From: Mallotus nudiflorus
Taxonomy: Eukaryota; Streptophyta; Magnoliopsida; Malpighiales; Euphorbiaceae
Direction of reading: 5' to 3'
Assembly (NCBI GenBank): GCA_947683625.1
Contig: CANTUR010001410.1
Span: 1-64,000 of the forward strand
DNA length: 64,000 nucleotides
Shown: piece after piece, positions 48,389 to 60,129 of the stretch
Position numbering within the stretch: the stretch's first letter is position 1
Layout of the letters: each line of letters begins with the position of its first letter
Notes under the pieces: generated by a model
What the model saw: the letters and a program-made list of their open reading frames with translations, nothing else
Database searches by the model: none
Told to the model about the DNA's origin: nothing
Made by a program: the position numbers and the translations under genes

Positions 48389-50407
48389 GCACCGTCATCA
48401 TCGAGTGTGAAATTAGTGAACTTCCCTGCTCGAACATTCTTTAGAAGCTCTTCTATAATAGGATCTCAGCTCTGAGCTGCTTTAATCCTATCCCTTAGTA
48501 CAAATCGCACCTTAAATTGAGCTAGCAGTTCACCCAACTTACTGATCTTCATCATCAGACCTTAATCCACCAGCAAATGCAACTCCTGGATCAACGATCT
48601 CCTCTTAACACTGATGTGAGCAAGACTGCCTGAGGACTTTCTACTCAAGGCATCTGCTACTACATTAGCCTTGCCCAGATGATATAAAATCTCACAGTCA
48701 TAATCCTTTAATAATTCCAACCATCTCCTTTACCTCATATTCATATCTCTCTGCTGGAAAATATACTTAAGGCTCTTGTGATTAGTAAAAATCTCACAAG
48801 TCACCCCGTATAGATAATGTCTCCAAATCTTAAGAGCAAAGATCACTGCAGCCATTTCTAGGTCATGTGTAGGATAGTTCTGCTCATGCTTCTTCAACTG
48901 CCTTGAAGCATAGGCTATTACCCTTCCATTCTGCATCAACACACAACCAAGGCCATTTAGAGGCATCACAATACACTGTGAACTTGTCCACACTATTAGG
49001 CAAAGCTAACACTGGGGTTATGGTCAACTTCTCCTTCAACAACTGGAAGCTATTCTCATAAGCTTCAGACCACTCGAATATAACATTCTTCTGAGTCAAG
49101 CGAGTCATAGGGGCTATAATTCTAGAAAAATCATGCACAAACCGCCTATAATACCAGGCTAAACCTAGAAAACTCTGAATCTCAATAACAGAAGTCGGTC
49201 TAGACCACTCAGACACTGCTTCAATCTTCTGTGGATCAACCTGGATACCTTCTTTAGACACCACGTGTCCAAGAAAAGAAACATTCTCCACCCAGAAATC
49301 ACACTTCGAGAATTTAGCATAACGCTGGTGATCTCTCAGTATCTGCAGTACGATCCTCAAGTGATATACATGCTCCTCTATACTCCTTGAATAAACCAGT
49401 ATATCATCAATGAAGACTACCACAAACTGATCCACATACGGTATGAATACCCTATTCATCAGGTCCATAAAAACTGTTGGTGCATTAGTCAAACCAAAAG
49501 ACATCACCAGAAACTCATAATGGCCATATCGAGTGCGGAATGCCGTTTTAGGAATATCAACTTCACTAATTCGTAGCTAATGATAACCCGACCTCAGATC
49601 AATCTTGGAAAAGAACTGTGCACCCTGTAACTGATCAAACAAGTCATCTAGCCTCGGGAGAGGATACTTGTTCTTCACTGTCACCTTATTCAGCTCTCTG
49701 TAGTCAATGCATGGTCTCAGGGTACCATCCTTCTTCTTCACAAATAGGACTGGTGCTAAGGAGAAACACTAGGTCTGATAAACCCTTATCCAAAAACTCT
49801 TGCAACTACTCCTTCAACTCTGCAGAAGCCATTCTGTAGGGTGGCATAGATATAGGAGTAGTACCTAGAACCACATCTATACAGAACTCAATCTCTCTGT
49901 GAGGTGGTAAACTTGGCAACTCCTCAGGAAAAACATCAGGAAACGCACAGGCAACAGGAACATCTGTGAGTGACAACTTCTCCACTGAAGTATCCTTGAC
50001 TAATGCCAAATATCCCTGACATCCTTTCCTCAGCAACTTCCTAGCTGTAATAGCAGAAATAAGATTCTGAGGTGCGGAACTCCTATCACCCACAAACTTA
50101 AATTCCTCTTCACCAGGCATTCTGAAAGTCACCTCATTATTTCGATAATCCACTACGACATAGTGCTGAGATAACCAATCCATACCCAGAATAACATCAA
50201 ATTCCATCACATCCAACAGAATCAAATCAGCGGGTAATTTTCTACCTCCCACGAGAATTGGACAACCAGAAAGAATAATATCGGTGTCCAAGGAATCACT
50301 CAGAGGAGTGGCAACGGACAAAGGAAAAGCCATCCTTGAAGCTTACCAATAAGACTTGGAAGCAAAAATGAGAGAAATAAATGAATGCGTGGCACTCGAA
50401 TTAAACA
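48389..50407 (-). pseudogene. Broken protease-RT-RNase H part of element F pol
   Basis: Continues F after copia J. RNase H lies at about 48400-49000, reverse transcriptase at about 49130-49800 (FIDDILVYS near 49400) and the protease/linker at about 49806-50407 with LGMDWLSQH. The protease catalytic motif is changed to FNSSATHSF at about 50378-50405, losing the aspartate. LTR G enters immediately upstream. Frame changes lie near 48955, 49760 and 49830; stops and missing codons are spread through RNase H. The whole could not yield an active enzyme. Confidence 0.92.
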
Positions 50408-51967
50408 TGTAATGACCCAAACTATGAGTCATGATCGGTGCTAGGGAATGGGAATTTTTTCGAATCCGGAACCCGTTGCAAGCCTAAGAAAACAAAATCA
50501 TACAATAAATAAATAAAGAGTACAATATAATTAAAATTTTTTGAATCAATATATAAAATAAATACTCCAAATCCTTTCATAAATGTATACATATCATAAT
50601 AATCAAATACAAATTTTTCAAAGTATACAATATCAAAATAATATAATACTCTTCTGATACAATAACACTACTACTGCAGTTTCTAGAATACAAATCAGAG
50701 TTCAGAATATACATTTGCATAAAATAGCCGGGACTGAAGAACACCGGCAAGGAACTCTACAACTAAGGTCTGACGATATGGGATCTCTTGAAAAAAATAA
50801 TTGAGGGGGGTCAGACCTCACTGAGTGAATTATTATACTATATATACATGCAAACTAAACCATAACAATCAGGCATTCTTATATATATATGTATATACAC
50901 ACATTTCACACGAATGCCAAACTCTACTTTTATAAATATACAGAATGTAGGAAAATGTTTAATTAAATTCATGAAGGATCCATAGAACCCTAATAATAAC
51001 AACCTCAACAACCCCATCATCACTCTAGCCATGCAGGCTCACTTGATTCCAAATAGAACACTTATTCCAATCTAGACAGCAGATTGGCCTCGAGACACTA
51101 AGTCGACCGAGCTCCAGCAGTCTGACTATCAGTGTGATTGGCCTCGAGACACTTAGTCAATCAAGCTCCAGCAATCACACTATCTATCACCTCACATCTC
51201 AATCAACCCAATAGATTCATTACACTATGGACAGTAGACTGGCCCCGAGACACTAAGTCGACCGAGCTCCAACAGTCTGATTGTCAGAGTGATTGGCCCC
51301 GCAATCACACTATCTATCATACCATTAATCTCAGTCAAATCAATCTAATCAATTGTAATCACCCAAAATTAACTCTCACTCAATCCTTATCTATCGTACC
51401 GATACGTACACGGTCCTAGTACTACCCATTAGGAAGCACGTTCTATTGATATCCTTCACTTAGAATAAATCATTCATTCGGAAAATAATTAATGTAGAAC
51501 AATATTCATAATAATAAAATCAACCATATATATATATACCAAAAATATACCTAAAATATAGCCAGTATATTTTAGGTATATATATATGTCAAATAAAATA
51601 TGAAATAAACTAAAGATAAATCATTAATATGGTTAAAAACAATTTAAATGAGTAACAATAATATAACATGCATTTCTTAAAAATACACTTAAATATACAA
51701 AAGATATGCCCTAAGTACACAAATCATTTAATAAAACATTTATGTATAAATGTTCATTTAAATATGAGTTTGTGTTTAATATATATTCACAAATTTACTA
51801 AAAATAAACCTAATTATCTAGCATGCATATATCAAAAATAAACCCTAAATATACCAATAATGTGTTAGGTTTAATTTAATAATAAAACATGTATTTATTT
51901 GGAAATAAATAAAAAATATACCAAAAATAAACTTAAAAATAATTTAAGTGTAGGTTTATAATATAGC
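50408..51967 (-). repeat. LTR G, left part (minus strand)
   Basis: Starts TGTAATGACCC at 50408 immediately after F protease sequence (AAACA is the likely duplication, 50403-50407) and is cut at 51967 by element I. The sequence resembles B1 (4.15 kb type). It has the same four-unit hairpin cluster at about 51081-51310, including a unit without loop sequence near 51290-51309, and an inverted repeat AGGTCTGAC/GTCAGACCT at about 50766-50818. Confidence 0.88.
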
Positions 51968-52405
51968 TGTAATATCCCGTATTTTTAAAATATTTTTACA
52001 CTGTATCGGGATATGCAGTGTTAATAATTTTTGTATATTATATGATATTTTTATGAGTTGATATGTATTTAAAATCTATTTTTATTATTGTGTATTATTT
52101 ACAGTGCTTTACGTAAAATTTTCCCGGGGACTTGCATTTTTGGGGAAATTTTCACGTAAATAATTTATTATTAATTATTTTAAATATATTTTTGGACTTG
52201 CATGAACTCATACGTATTTTTAAATTACTAAATACCGTGTATGTGTGCAATATTTATTTAATTAGGGTTTAATATATATTACCCTAATATTTTATTATTT
52301 GTTTATTAATTTATTATTATTTAATTATTTTATTTATTATTAAATTATTAAAATATTAAATTATATGTGTGGATGTGAAATTTTTCAAATATTTTATTAA
52401 AATTT

Positions 52406-52466
52406 TTATTTTTTTTCTTTTTTCTTTTTCTTTTTCTTTTTCTTTTTTTTTTCTTCTTCTTCCTCT
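52406..52466 (+). promoter_or_regulatory. Pyrimidine tract at probable LTR promoter
   Basis: About 60 nt of T and C only (CTTTTT units), directly before a GC-rich block; a slightly different version is in the 3' LTR (about 60565-60640). Such Y-rich patches are common around plant transcription starts. Elements A, B2, D and F have other sequence here, so I seems to have its own version of this region. Confidence 0.45.
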
Positions 52467-54239
52467 CCCTCCCGCGCCCGACCACCTTTCCCCTCACCAC
52501 TGCAAATCCCGACCACCTACCGTCAGTGTGCCTCCCGGCTTGCCACCGCCGTTCCCCCGCCGTCAGCAGCCTCCTTCCCCGGCGCCGGCAGCCTCTTTTC
52601 TTCCATTTTGGCCGAAATCCTTCTCCTCTCCGTCAACGACGATTTCGGCCACCATTTTCGACAATGCTGGTCTCTTTCTTCTCCTTGAGCTCTGTTGAGT
52701 GTGATTCTAGCTTTGGTTTGAGTTAAAATTGTCTAGATTTGCTTAGGTTTTGAATTTGCCAATTCGGCCATATTAGGGTTTTTGATTTTTTTGAGTTTCG
52801 AATTGATTGATTCATGAAAACTCCCTTCACAAATGTTGATCCTAGTAGCTTAATCTACATGTATGAATTTTTTTGGAATTTTTGGAGATTTTTTGGATTT
52901 TTGGGTATTTTTGAATATTTTAATATTATTTTCTAATTTTCGGAAATTAATTATTTAAATTATGAAATTGTGTTTTATGGTTAAATTAGGTGTTGAAATG
53001 AATTATAGGAATTTATTTGGAATTTTTATGAATTTCTAAGTATTTATTTTGAATTATTGAAGTTTATGTAAATTTGGGAAATTAGGGTTAATTATGTTTT
53101 TAATTGAAATTTAATTGGATAATTGAGTTTAATTATTGATATTATTGATAAATATGTTGAGAAAATTAATTTTGGATAATTGTATAATTTTTGGTGAATT
53201 TTTGAAGTAATTTTAGTATATTTATATATATAAGGGCATTTTGGTAATTTTACACAAAATTGGCTAAAAATGTAATTTAAGTGGTTTTAATAGTTATATA
53301 AGGTATAAAAATGATTTCTACAAATTATTTAGTATTTTTAACTAATTAAAACTATTTTTCGTGAATTATTTTCAATTATATATATAATATACGGTTTTTA
53401 TAATAAAATGAGTTTTTATTGGTTTTTACAGTGTTTTAAGGTTAATTATGTAATTTCTACCTATAAAATGAATTTCTATGTTATAAGGATATTTTTGGTA
53501 TTTCTAAAATTATTCTATGATTGTGGACCCCGGTCGGTGGACTGTAGTTTGGAGTCCAACCGTGGGATTTTGATTGTACTCTGTGTAGTTTTTCAAAGTG
53601 TATTTCTTTGCAGGGTCGGCTCTACTCTTTTGAGTAGAGAGATGTCCATTTTACAGGGGAGGCTCTGTCGAATTTTTGGTAGAATCCTCGTAAAACGTGA
53701 TGTCCAGTCAAACCCTAATTCTATTTCTGTATTTAATATTCTAGATCGAATTCTAGGATTTCTATTATGTTTATTCTAATGTCGATTATTTATTGTTTGT
53801 TTAGTTGTGCCGAGACCGAGGGCTAGTGGACTAGGCCCGTCGGACCCATCTCGTGGAGCGCACTAGGGTGAGTTACTATTTTATATATATGTGCTTTAGG
53901 ATGCATAATTTTAGAAATATATGTTTTATTTTGATTAAATATGCATAAATAATGTGATTTTTATTTAAGTATATTTTTAGTTTATTTTTGGTATACACTA
54001 AATTATATGCATGTTTTGTAAATAAATTATATTTAAAATGTTTTAAATATATTTCTAGCTTAATTTATAATTCGATTGGATTTATTTGATGTATATATAC
54101 TCGAAATATACCTGGTTTACTTTTGGTATATTTCCAGTATATATATGGTTTATGTTGCTATTTTATTTAAATTCATGCATCATTTATTTGTGAATGAATG
54201 ATTTATATTATTAATGAAGGATATCAATAGAACGTGCTA

Positions 54240-54277
54240 CCTAGTGGGCAGCACTAGGACCGAGTACGTACCGGTAC
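54240..54277 (+). other. Conserved hairpin and palindrome in LTR
   Basis: Stem CCTAGTG (54240-54246) and CACTAGG (54252-54258) around loop GGCAG, followed by the ten-base palindrome GTACCGGTAC (54268-54277). Versions of the block occur in every gypsy LTR of the window (for example about 5835-5885, 13520-13560, 15035-15080, 31345-31385 and 62400-62440). Confidence 0.6.
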
Positions 54278-54363
54278 GCCTATAGTATTTATGCTATATT
54301 ACTAACTTATTTGTGGATATTGATTGAATGTGATTATTGATATGTGTGAGATATGGTTTGGAG

Positions 54364-54463
54364 GTGTGATTGCTGGAGCTCGGTTGACCAAGTGTCTCGG
54401 GGCCAATCACACTGGCAGTCAGACTGCTAGAGCTCGGTTGACTTAGTGTCTCGGGGTCAGTCT
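54364..54463 (+). other. Paired LTR hairpins (element I)
   Basis: Unit 1 arms GTGTGATTG (54364-54372) and CAATCACAC (54404-54412); unit 2 arms AGACTG (54421-54426) and CAGTCT (54458-54463). Both loops carry AGCTCGGTTGAC and GTGTCTCGGGG. Confidence 0.7.
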
Positions 54464-55166
54464 ACTGTCTAAATGGATTAAGTGGATATCTTTGGATTAA
54501 GTGAGCCTGTATGGCTAGAGTGGTGTCTAACACTATTTCTAAGGTTGCGATATTCTAGGGTTCTATGTGATCCTTCATAAAAGATGATTTTCAATAAAAT
54601 ATGTATAAAATGATTTTATTGCATCTGTGTGTATTTGCCTGTATATATATTAGATATATATATATTGTTGATTGTATGCATTGTCATTTAGTGTGTATGT
54701 ATATATATATTATAGTAATTCACTCAGTGAGGTCTGACTCCCCTCCCTTGATAAATTTTCAGGAGAGTCAATAGACCTCAGTAGCAGGCCGATACGCTGG
54801 ATTTCTTTCGCCCCGGCTTCTTTGTGTAAACTGCTTACTTGAGTCTTATTTTTATAGTCTAGACACTGCAGTAGTTATAAATTAATTTTGTGAGATTTTA
54901 TGTATTTTATTTATGTGAGATATTGTATTATATTTGAAACTGGATTTGTATTAAAAGATTTATATATATGAGATGAGATTTGATTTAAATCCAGATGGGG
55001 AAAATAATATTGTGATATTTATGATTTTCATTTCAGCTGCATTTGATATTGTTATTATTATTATTGCATGTTTTATTTTATTTTAGGCTTGCTATGGGTT
55101 CCGAATTCGAAAGAATTCCCGTTCCCTAGCGCCGGTCATGGCCCCTGTTTTGGGTCATGACAAACT

Positions 55167-55178
55167 TGGTATCAGAGC
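55167..55178 (+). other. Primer binding site of element I
   Basis: TGGTATCAGAGC, complementary to initiator tRNA-Met, four bases after the LTR end. Confidence 0.95.
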
Positions 55179-55203
55179 GGAGTTCTGTGTCAGGCTTAGT
55201 TTT

Positions 55204-55355
55204 GTGAGTTGTGGCCCTAGTTTTTAAGTTGTGTTTTCTGTTGAACTACTGCAGTGTATTAGGTTCGAGTACGTCTTGATAAGTATTCCTTCCTTTAGTT
55301 TTCTGTGTTATTCCTCCGTGTCTGTTTTGTTTGAATCTTCTATTTGTCTTTTCAG
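55204..55355 (+). other. Possible leader intron before gag (element I)
   Basis: Donor GTGAGTTG at 55204, pyrimidine-rich stretch, and acceptor TTTGTCTTTTCAG ending 55355, one base before the gag ATG at 55357. A has a similar pair; C keeps the acceptor but not a clean donor. Confidence 0.45.
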
Positions 55356-55356
55356 T

Positions 55357-58300
55357 ATGAGGAGTGAGCGCGTGTCGCTCCACCGATCGTTGAGGCCGAG
55401 GATGATGAGTCTTTTCAGGATGAGGTTTTACCTCCTGAGCAGCCAGTTAGACGTAGAGGTCGTGGCAGAGGTAGACCTCGAGGAGCGACAGGTCACCGTA
55501 GGCAGAGAGGAGTTACAGGACGAGGAGCTGTTGGAGCCTGAATTTGATGTTCCTGTGCCTCCAGTTGCTCAGCCTGTTCAGCCTGCCTATCAGCAGGGTA
55601 TGTCTGACCCTGAGGCAACTTTGTTCTATGCCCGAGTTGGCAGGATTGCTTTTAATGGTACTTTCGATCCATTAGATTTTCTGCATGCGATCGAGACTAG
55701 GATTCGGACTGCTCACACCGAGTACCAGCGGATCATGATCGTTGAGTTGTCTGTCGAGGGACCAGCCTTAGATTGGTTCATTCAGATGATCCAGCCTTAT
55801 ATGATGATGATGACATGGGCTCAGTTTCGAGAGCGATTTATGAGGAGATTCTATCCAGAGCCTCTTCGTTTGAGCTATCGTCTTCGTTTAACCAGTATTT
55901 CTCATGGAGATCGATCTGTAGAGGAGTATACCCGAGAGTTTCTTCGTCTGGGTAGATATGCAGAGGACCTGATGCGAGATCAGTATTTCGCGGTTACTAC
56001 ATACGTTACTAGTTTGGGTTCAGCTTTTGTTGGTATGCCTACAGCAGGCCTTACTCTGGAGTCTGTGATTGAGTTGGCTAAGGAGATTGAGTTGAGACTA
56101 GTTAGGCAGGGAGCGATGCCTGATTACTACCAGCTGGGAGTTCAGTCGAGTGGATTGCAGGCTACTCCATATTCGAGTTTTCATGTTGGTTCGAGTAGTC
56201 AGCAGTGAGGTCTGACTCAGCAGAGTTAGAGACCAGCATCAGCGAGTGCATCGGAGCAGTAGACATGGTTATGGAGGTCAGTGTAGATCATTCAGATTCA
56301 GATCAGGTGCTTCGAGCAGCAGCAGTGGTCATAATTCTGGATCAGCAACCAGTGTTTGTCAGACTTATGGTAGAGTCCATCAGGGACCGTGTTATCTGAC
56401 ACCATTGACATGTTTTAGATACGGGCAGACAGGACATTTTGACAGATCGTGTCCTTATTCCGGGTATCAGCAGCCGCAGATTCCGCGATTCCCACAGCAG
56501 TAGATTGCTAGTGCTGCACCTGTGCCATTTCAGTTACCTCCAGTTCAGCATCAGAGTTCCACTCAGTTTGTTCTACAACAGAGTCGTGGTAGAGGTACTA
56601 GAGGAGGTGCAGAGGTGTTGGCCATGCTTCTACCAGTCAGTAGGGAGGTCTGAGGTCAGGCCAGAGTTTTTCATCTCACTCAGTAGGATGCTCAGGCATC
56701 TAATGCAGTCATGGTAGGTATTATTTCTGTTTGTTACCTGGATGCATGGGTTTTGTTTGATCCGGGTGCCACGCATTCGTTTGTTTCTCCTATTTTTGCT
56801 TCTAAATCTTATTGGCAAGCTTTGAGGATGGCTTTCCTTTGTCTGTTGCCACTCCTCTGAATGATTCCTTAGACACCGATATTGTTCTTTCTGGTTGTCC
56901 AGTTCTCATGGGAGATAGAGAATTACCCGCTGATTTTGATTTAGTTGGATGTGATGGAGTTTGATGTTATTTTGGGAATGGATTGGTTATCTCAGCACTA
57001 TGCCGTAGTAGATTGCAGGAATAAAGAGGTGACGTTCAGAATTCCTGATGAAGTAGAATTTAAGTTTGTGGGTGATAGGAGTTCCGCACCTCAGAATCTT
57101 ATTTCTGCTATTACAACTAGGAAGTTATTGAGGAAAGGTTGTCAGGGGTTTTTGGCATTGGTTAGGGATACTTCAGTGGAGAAGTTGTCACTCACAGATG
57201 TTCCTGTTGCTTGTGAGTTTCCTGATGTTTTTCCTGAGGAGTTGCCAGGTTTACCACCTCATAGAGAGATTGAATTCTGTATAGATGTGGTCCCAGGTAC
57301 TACTCCTATATCTATGCCACTCTATCGAATGGCTCTTGCAGAGTTGAAAGAGTTAAAGGAGCAATTGCAAGAGTTATTGGATAAAGGTTTTATTAGACCT
57401 AGTGTTTCTCCTTGGGGTGCACCAGTCGTGTTTGTGAAGAAGAAGGATGGTACCCTGAGATTGGCATTGACTACAGAGAGTTAAATAAGGTAACAGTAAA
57501 GAACAAGTATCCTCTCCCGAGGATAGATGATTTGTTTGATCAGCTACAGGGTGCACAGTTCTTTTCTAAGGTTGACTTGAGGTCGGGTTATCATCAGCTG
57601 TGGATCAGTGAATCTGATATTCCTAAGACAGCATTCCGCACTCGATATGGCCATTATGAGTTTTTGGTGATGTCTTTTGGTTTAACTAATGCACCAGCAG
57701 CTTTTATGGACCTGATGAACAGGGTATTCAGATCGTATGTGGATCAGTTTATGGTAGTCTTCATTGATGATATACTGGTATATTCTAGGAGTATGGAAGA
57801 GCATGTATATCACTTGAGGATTGTACTACAGACACTGAGAGATCATCAGCTTATGCTAAATTATCGAAGTGTGATTTTTGGATGGAGAGTGTTTCTTTCT
57901 TGGACACGTAGTGTCTAAAGAAGGTATTCAGGTTGATCCACAGAAGATTGAGGCAGTATCTGAGTGGCCTAGACCTACTTCTGTTACAGAGATTCAAGTT
58001 TTCTGGGTTTAGTCAGGTATTTATAAGCAGTTTGTGTAGGATTTTTCCATAATTACAGCCCCTATGACTTGCTTAACTCAGAAGAAGTTAGATTCGAGGT
58101 GGTCAGAAGCTTGTGAGAATAGTTTCCAATTGTTGAAGGAGAAGTTGACCACAGTGCCAGTATTAGCTTTGCCTAAATAGTGTGGATAAGTTCACAGTTA
58201 CTGTGATGCCTCTAGAATTGGTCTTGGTTGTGTGTTGATGCAGAATGGAAGGGTGATAGCCTATGCTTCGAGGCAGTTGCACATGACCTTGAGATGGCTG

Positions 58301-60073
58301 CAGTGATATTTGCTTTGAAGATTTGGAGACATTATTTGTACGGGGTGACTTATGAGATATTTACTGATCACAAGAGCCTTAAGTACATTTTCCAACAGTG
58401 AGATTGAATCTGAGGCAGAGGAGATGGTTGGAATTGTTGAAGGATTACGACTGTGAGATTCTATATCATCGGGTAAGCTAATGTGGTAGCAGATGCCTTG
58501 AGTAGGAAGTCCTCAGGCAGCCTTGCTCACATCAGTGTTAAGAGGAGACCATTGATCCAGGAATTGCATTTATTGGTGGATCAAGGTCTGATGATAAAGA
58601 TCAGTAGATCAGGTGGACTGCTAGCTCAGTTTAAAGTATAATCTGTACTGAGGGATAGGATTAAAGTAGCTCAGAGCCGAGATCCTATTCTAGAAGAGCT
58701 TGCAAAGAATGTTAGAGCAGGGAAGTTCACTGATTTCACACTCGATGGTGACGGTGTGTTGTGGATCAGTGGTAGATTGTGTGTTCCTGATGTGGATGAT
58801 TTGAGAGAAGAGATCCTAGAGGAAGCACATTCTACAGCTTATAGCGTACATCCAGGTGTTACTAAGATGTACCATAGTATCAGAGATCTATACTGGTGGG
58901 ATGGATTGAAGAAGGATGTCGTTGATTATGTTGCTAAGTGCTTGACGTGTCAGCAACTGAAAGCCAAGCATCAGAAGCCTTCTGGGAAGCTTCAGCCTCT
59001 TCCTATTCCCAAGTGGAAGTGGGAAAGGATAGCTATGGATTTTGTGGTCGGTTTACCTCGTTCTAAGGATGGATACGATTCCATCTGGGTGATTGTAGAC
59101 AGGTTGACGAAGTCTACACATTTCTTGCCTGTGAAAGCCACATATTCAGTTGCTAGATTGGCGAAGTTGTATGTGAAGCATATCGTATGCCTTCATGGAG
59201 TACCTGTGTCATTGTGTCAGATAGAGCTTCGGTGTTTACTTCTCATTTTTGGCAGAAGTTACATGAAATGATGGGCACTCGGTTGGATTTCAGTACTGCT
59301 TTCCATCCTTAGATAGATGGTCAGTCTGAGAGGATGATGTAGACACTGGAAGATATGTTGAGGATGTGTGTCCTGATTTGGGAGGTAGCTGGGATGATCA
59401 TTTGCCACTTGTTGAGTTTGCATATAATAACAGCTACCATAGTAGTATTGGTATGACACCGTATGAGGCGTTGTATGGAAGGAAGTGTAGATCCCTTTGA
59501 GTTGGGATGAGATTGGTGAGAGAGCTTTGACTGGACATGAGATGGTTCAGGATGCTGCAGAGAAAGTCACCGTGATTAAGCACAGATTAGAGACCGCAGT
59601 TAGCAGACAGAAGAGTTATGTGGAATCCTAGGCGTAGAGATGTGGAGTTTCAGGTTGGAGATTTTATTTTTCTGAAGGTATCTCCGATGAAGGGTGTGAT
59701 GAGATTTGGTTGGAAGGGTAAGTTAGCACCGAGATATATCAGACCGTTTGAGATTCTAAAGAGAGTTGGCACTGTTCCATATCGGTTGAATTTGCTCCGA
59801 ATATGTCACAAGTGCATCCAATATTTCATATCTCGATGTTGAGGAAGTATATCTCAGACCCTTCACACGTGTTACAGTTCGACAGTGTAGAAGTGAGTGA
59901 AGATTTGACGTTTGTGAAGAACCTGTGGCAATCGTTGATTTTCAAGTTCGACAGTTGCGATCAAAGCAGATTCCGATGGTCAAGGTTCTATGGCGTAGCA
60001 ATAGAGTCGAGGAGCATACGTGGGAGACTGAAGCTGAGATGCGAGCTTCTTACCGTATCTCTTTCCTTCCTGA
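55357..60073 (+). pseudogene. Degenerate gypsy gag-pol polyprotein of element I
   Basis: Gag starts at ATG 55357 and is out of frame within ten codons, then back in frame near 55490. The gag core is at about 55560-56210. A knuckle near 56410-56455 reads CFRYGQTGHFDRSC, lacking the second Cys. The protease has DPGATHSF near 56760 and LGMDWLSQH near 56980. Reverse transcriptase is at about 57330-57900 with FIDDILVYS near 57765, RNase H at about 58180-58600, and integrase at about 58756-59560 with zinc module and SERM in place of SERT. The tail ends near 60073. Breaks include TGA 56206-56208, a lost base near 57462 in CIDYREL, one near 57852, several in RNase H, and others at about 59207, 59370 and 59497. 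From about 57450 on, most breaks are single missing bases in short runs. Confidence 0.92.
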
Positions 60074-60112
60074 TCCTGAAATCTTTTCTTTTTGGAATTC
60101 GGGGACGAATTC

Positions 60113-60129
60113 TTGTAAGGGGGGAAGAC
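60113..60129 (+). other. Polypurine tract of element I
   Basis: TGTAAGGGGGGAAGAC-type purine run ending directly at the TG of the 3' LTR. Confidence 0.9.

Larger units (their letters stand above)
34688..50407 (-). mobile_element. Gypsy element F (minus strand), holding copia J
   Basis: 3' LTR, polypurine tract, integrase, then (after J) RNase H, reverse transcriptase and protease; it is cut in the protease by LTR G at 50408. Gag and 5' LTR should lie beyond the right edge. F interrupts LTR H at 34687; the expected duplication CTTTT (34683-34687) cannot be checked. Confidence 0.92.
51968..55162 (+). repeat. 5' LTR of element I (3195 bp)
   Basis: From TGTAATATCCCG to GGGTCATGACA. A long pyrimidine tract (about 52406-52466) and GC-rich block (about 52470-52694) mark the probable transcription start region. 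Splice-like sites: first donor changed to TTGAGT (52695), acceptor TTTCTTTGCAG ending 53613, donor GTGAGTTA at 53868, acceptor T-run plus AG ending 55086. It also has a hairpin CCTAGTG/CACTAGG at 54240-54258, palindrome GTACCGGTAC at 54268-54277 and paired hairpins at 54364-54463. Confidence 0.95.

Noticed and set aside
54364..54463. CRISPR-like repeat array
   Set aside because: Only two to four units, with similar loops and paired arms rather than repeats separated by unique spacers, in a plant LTR.
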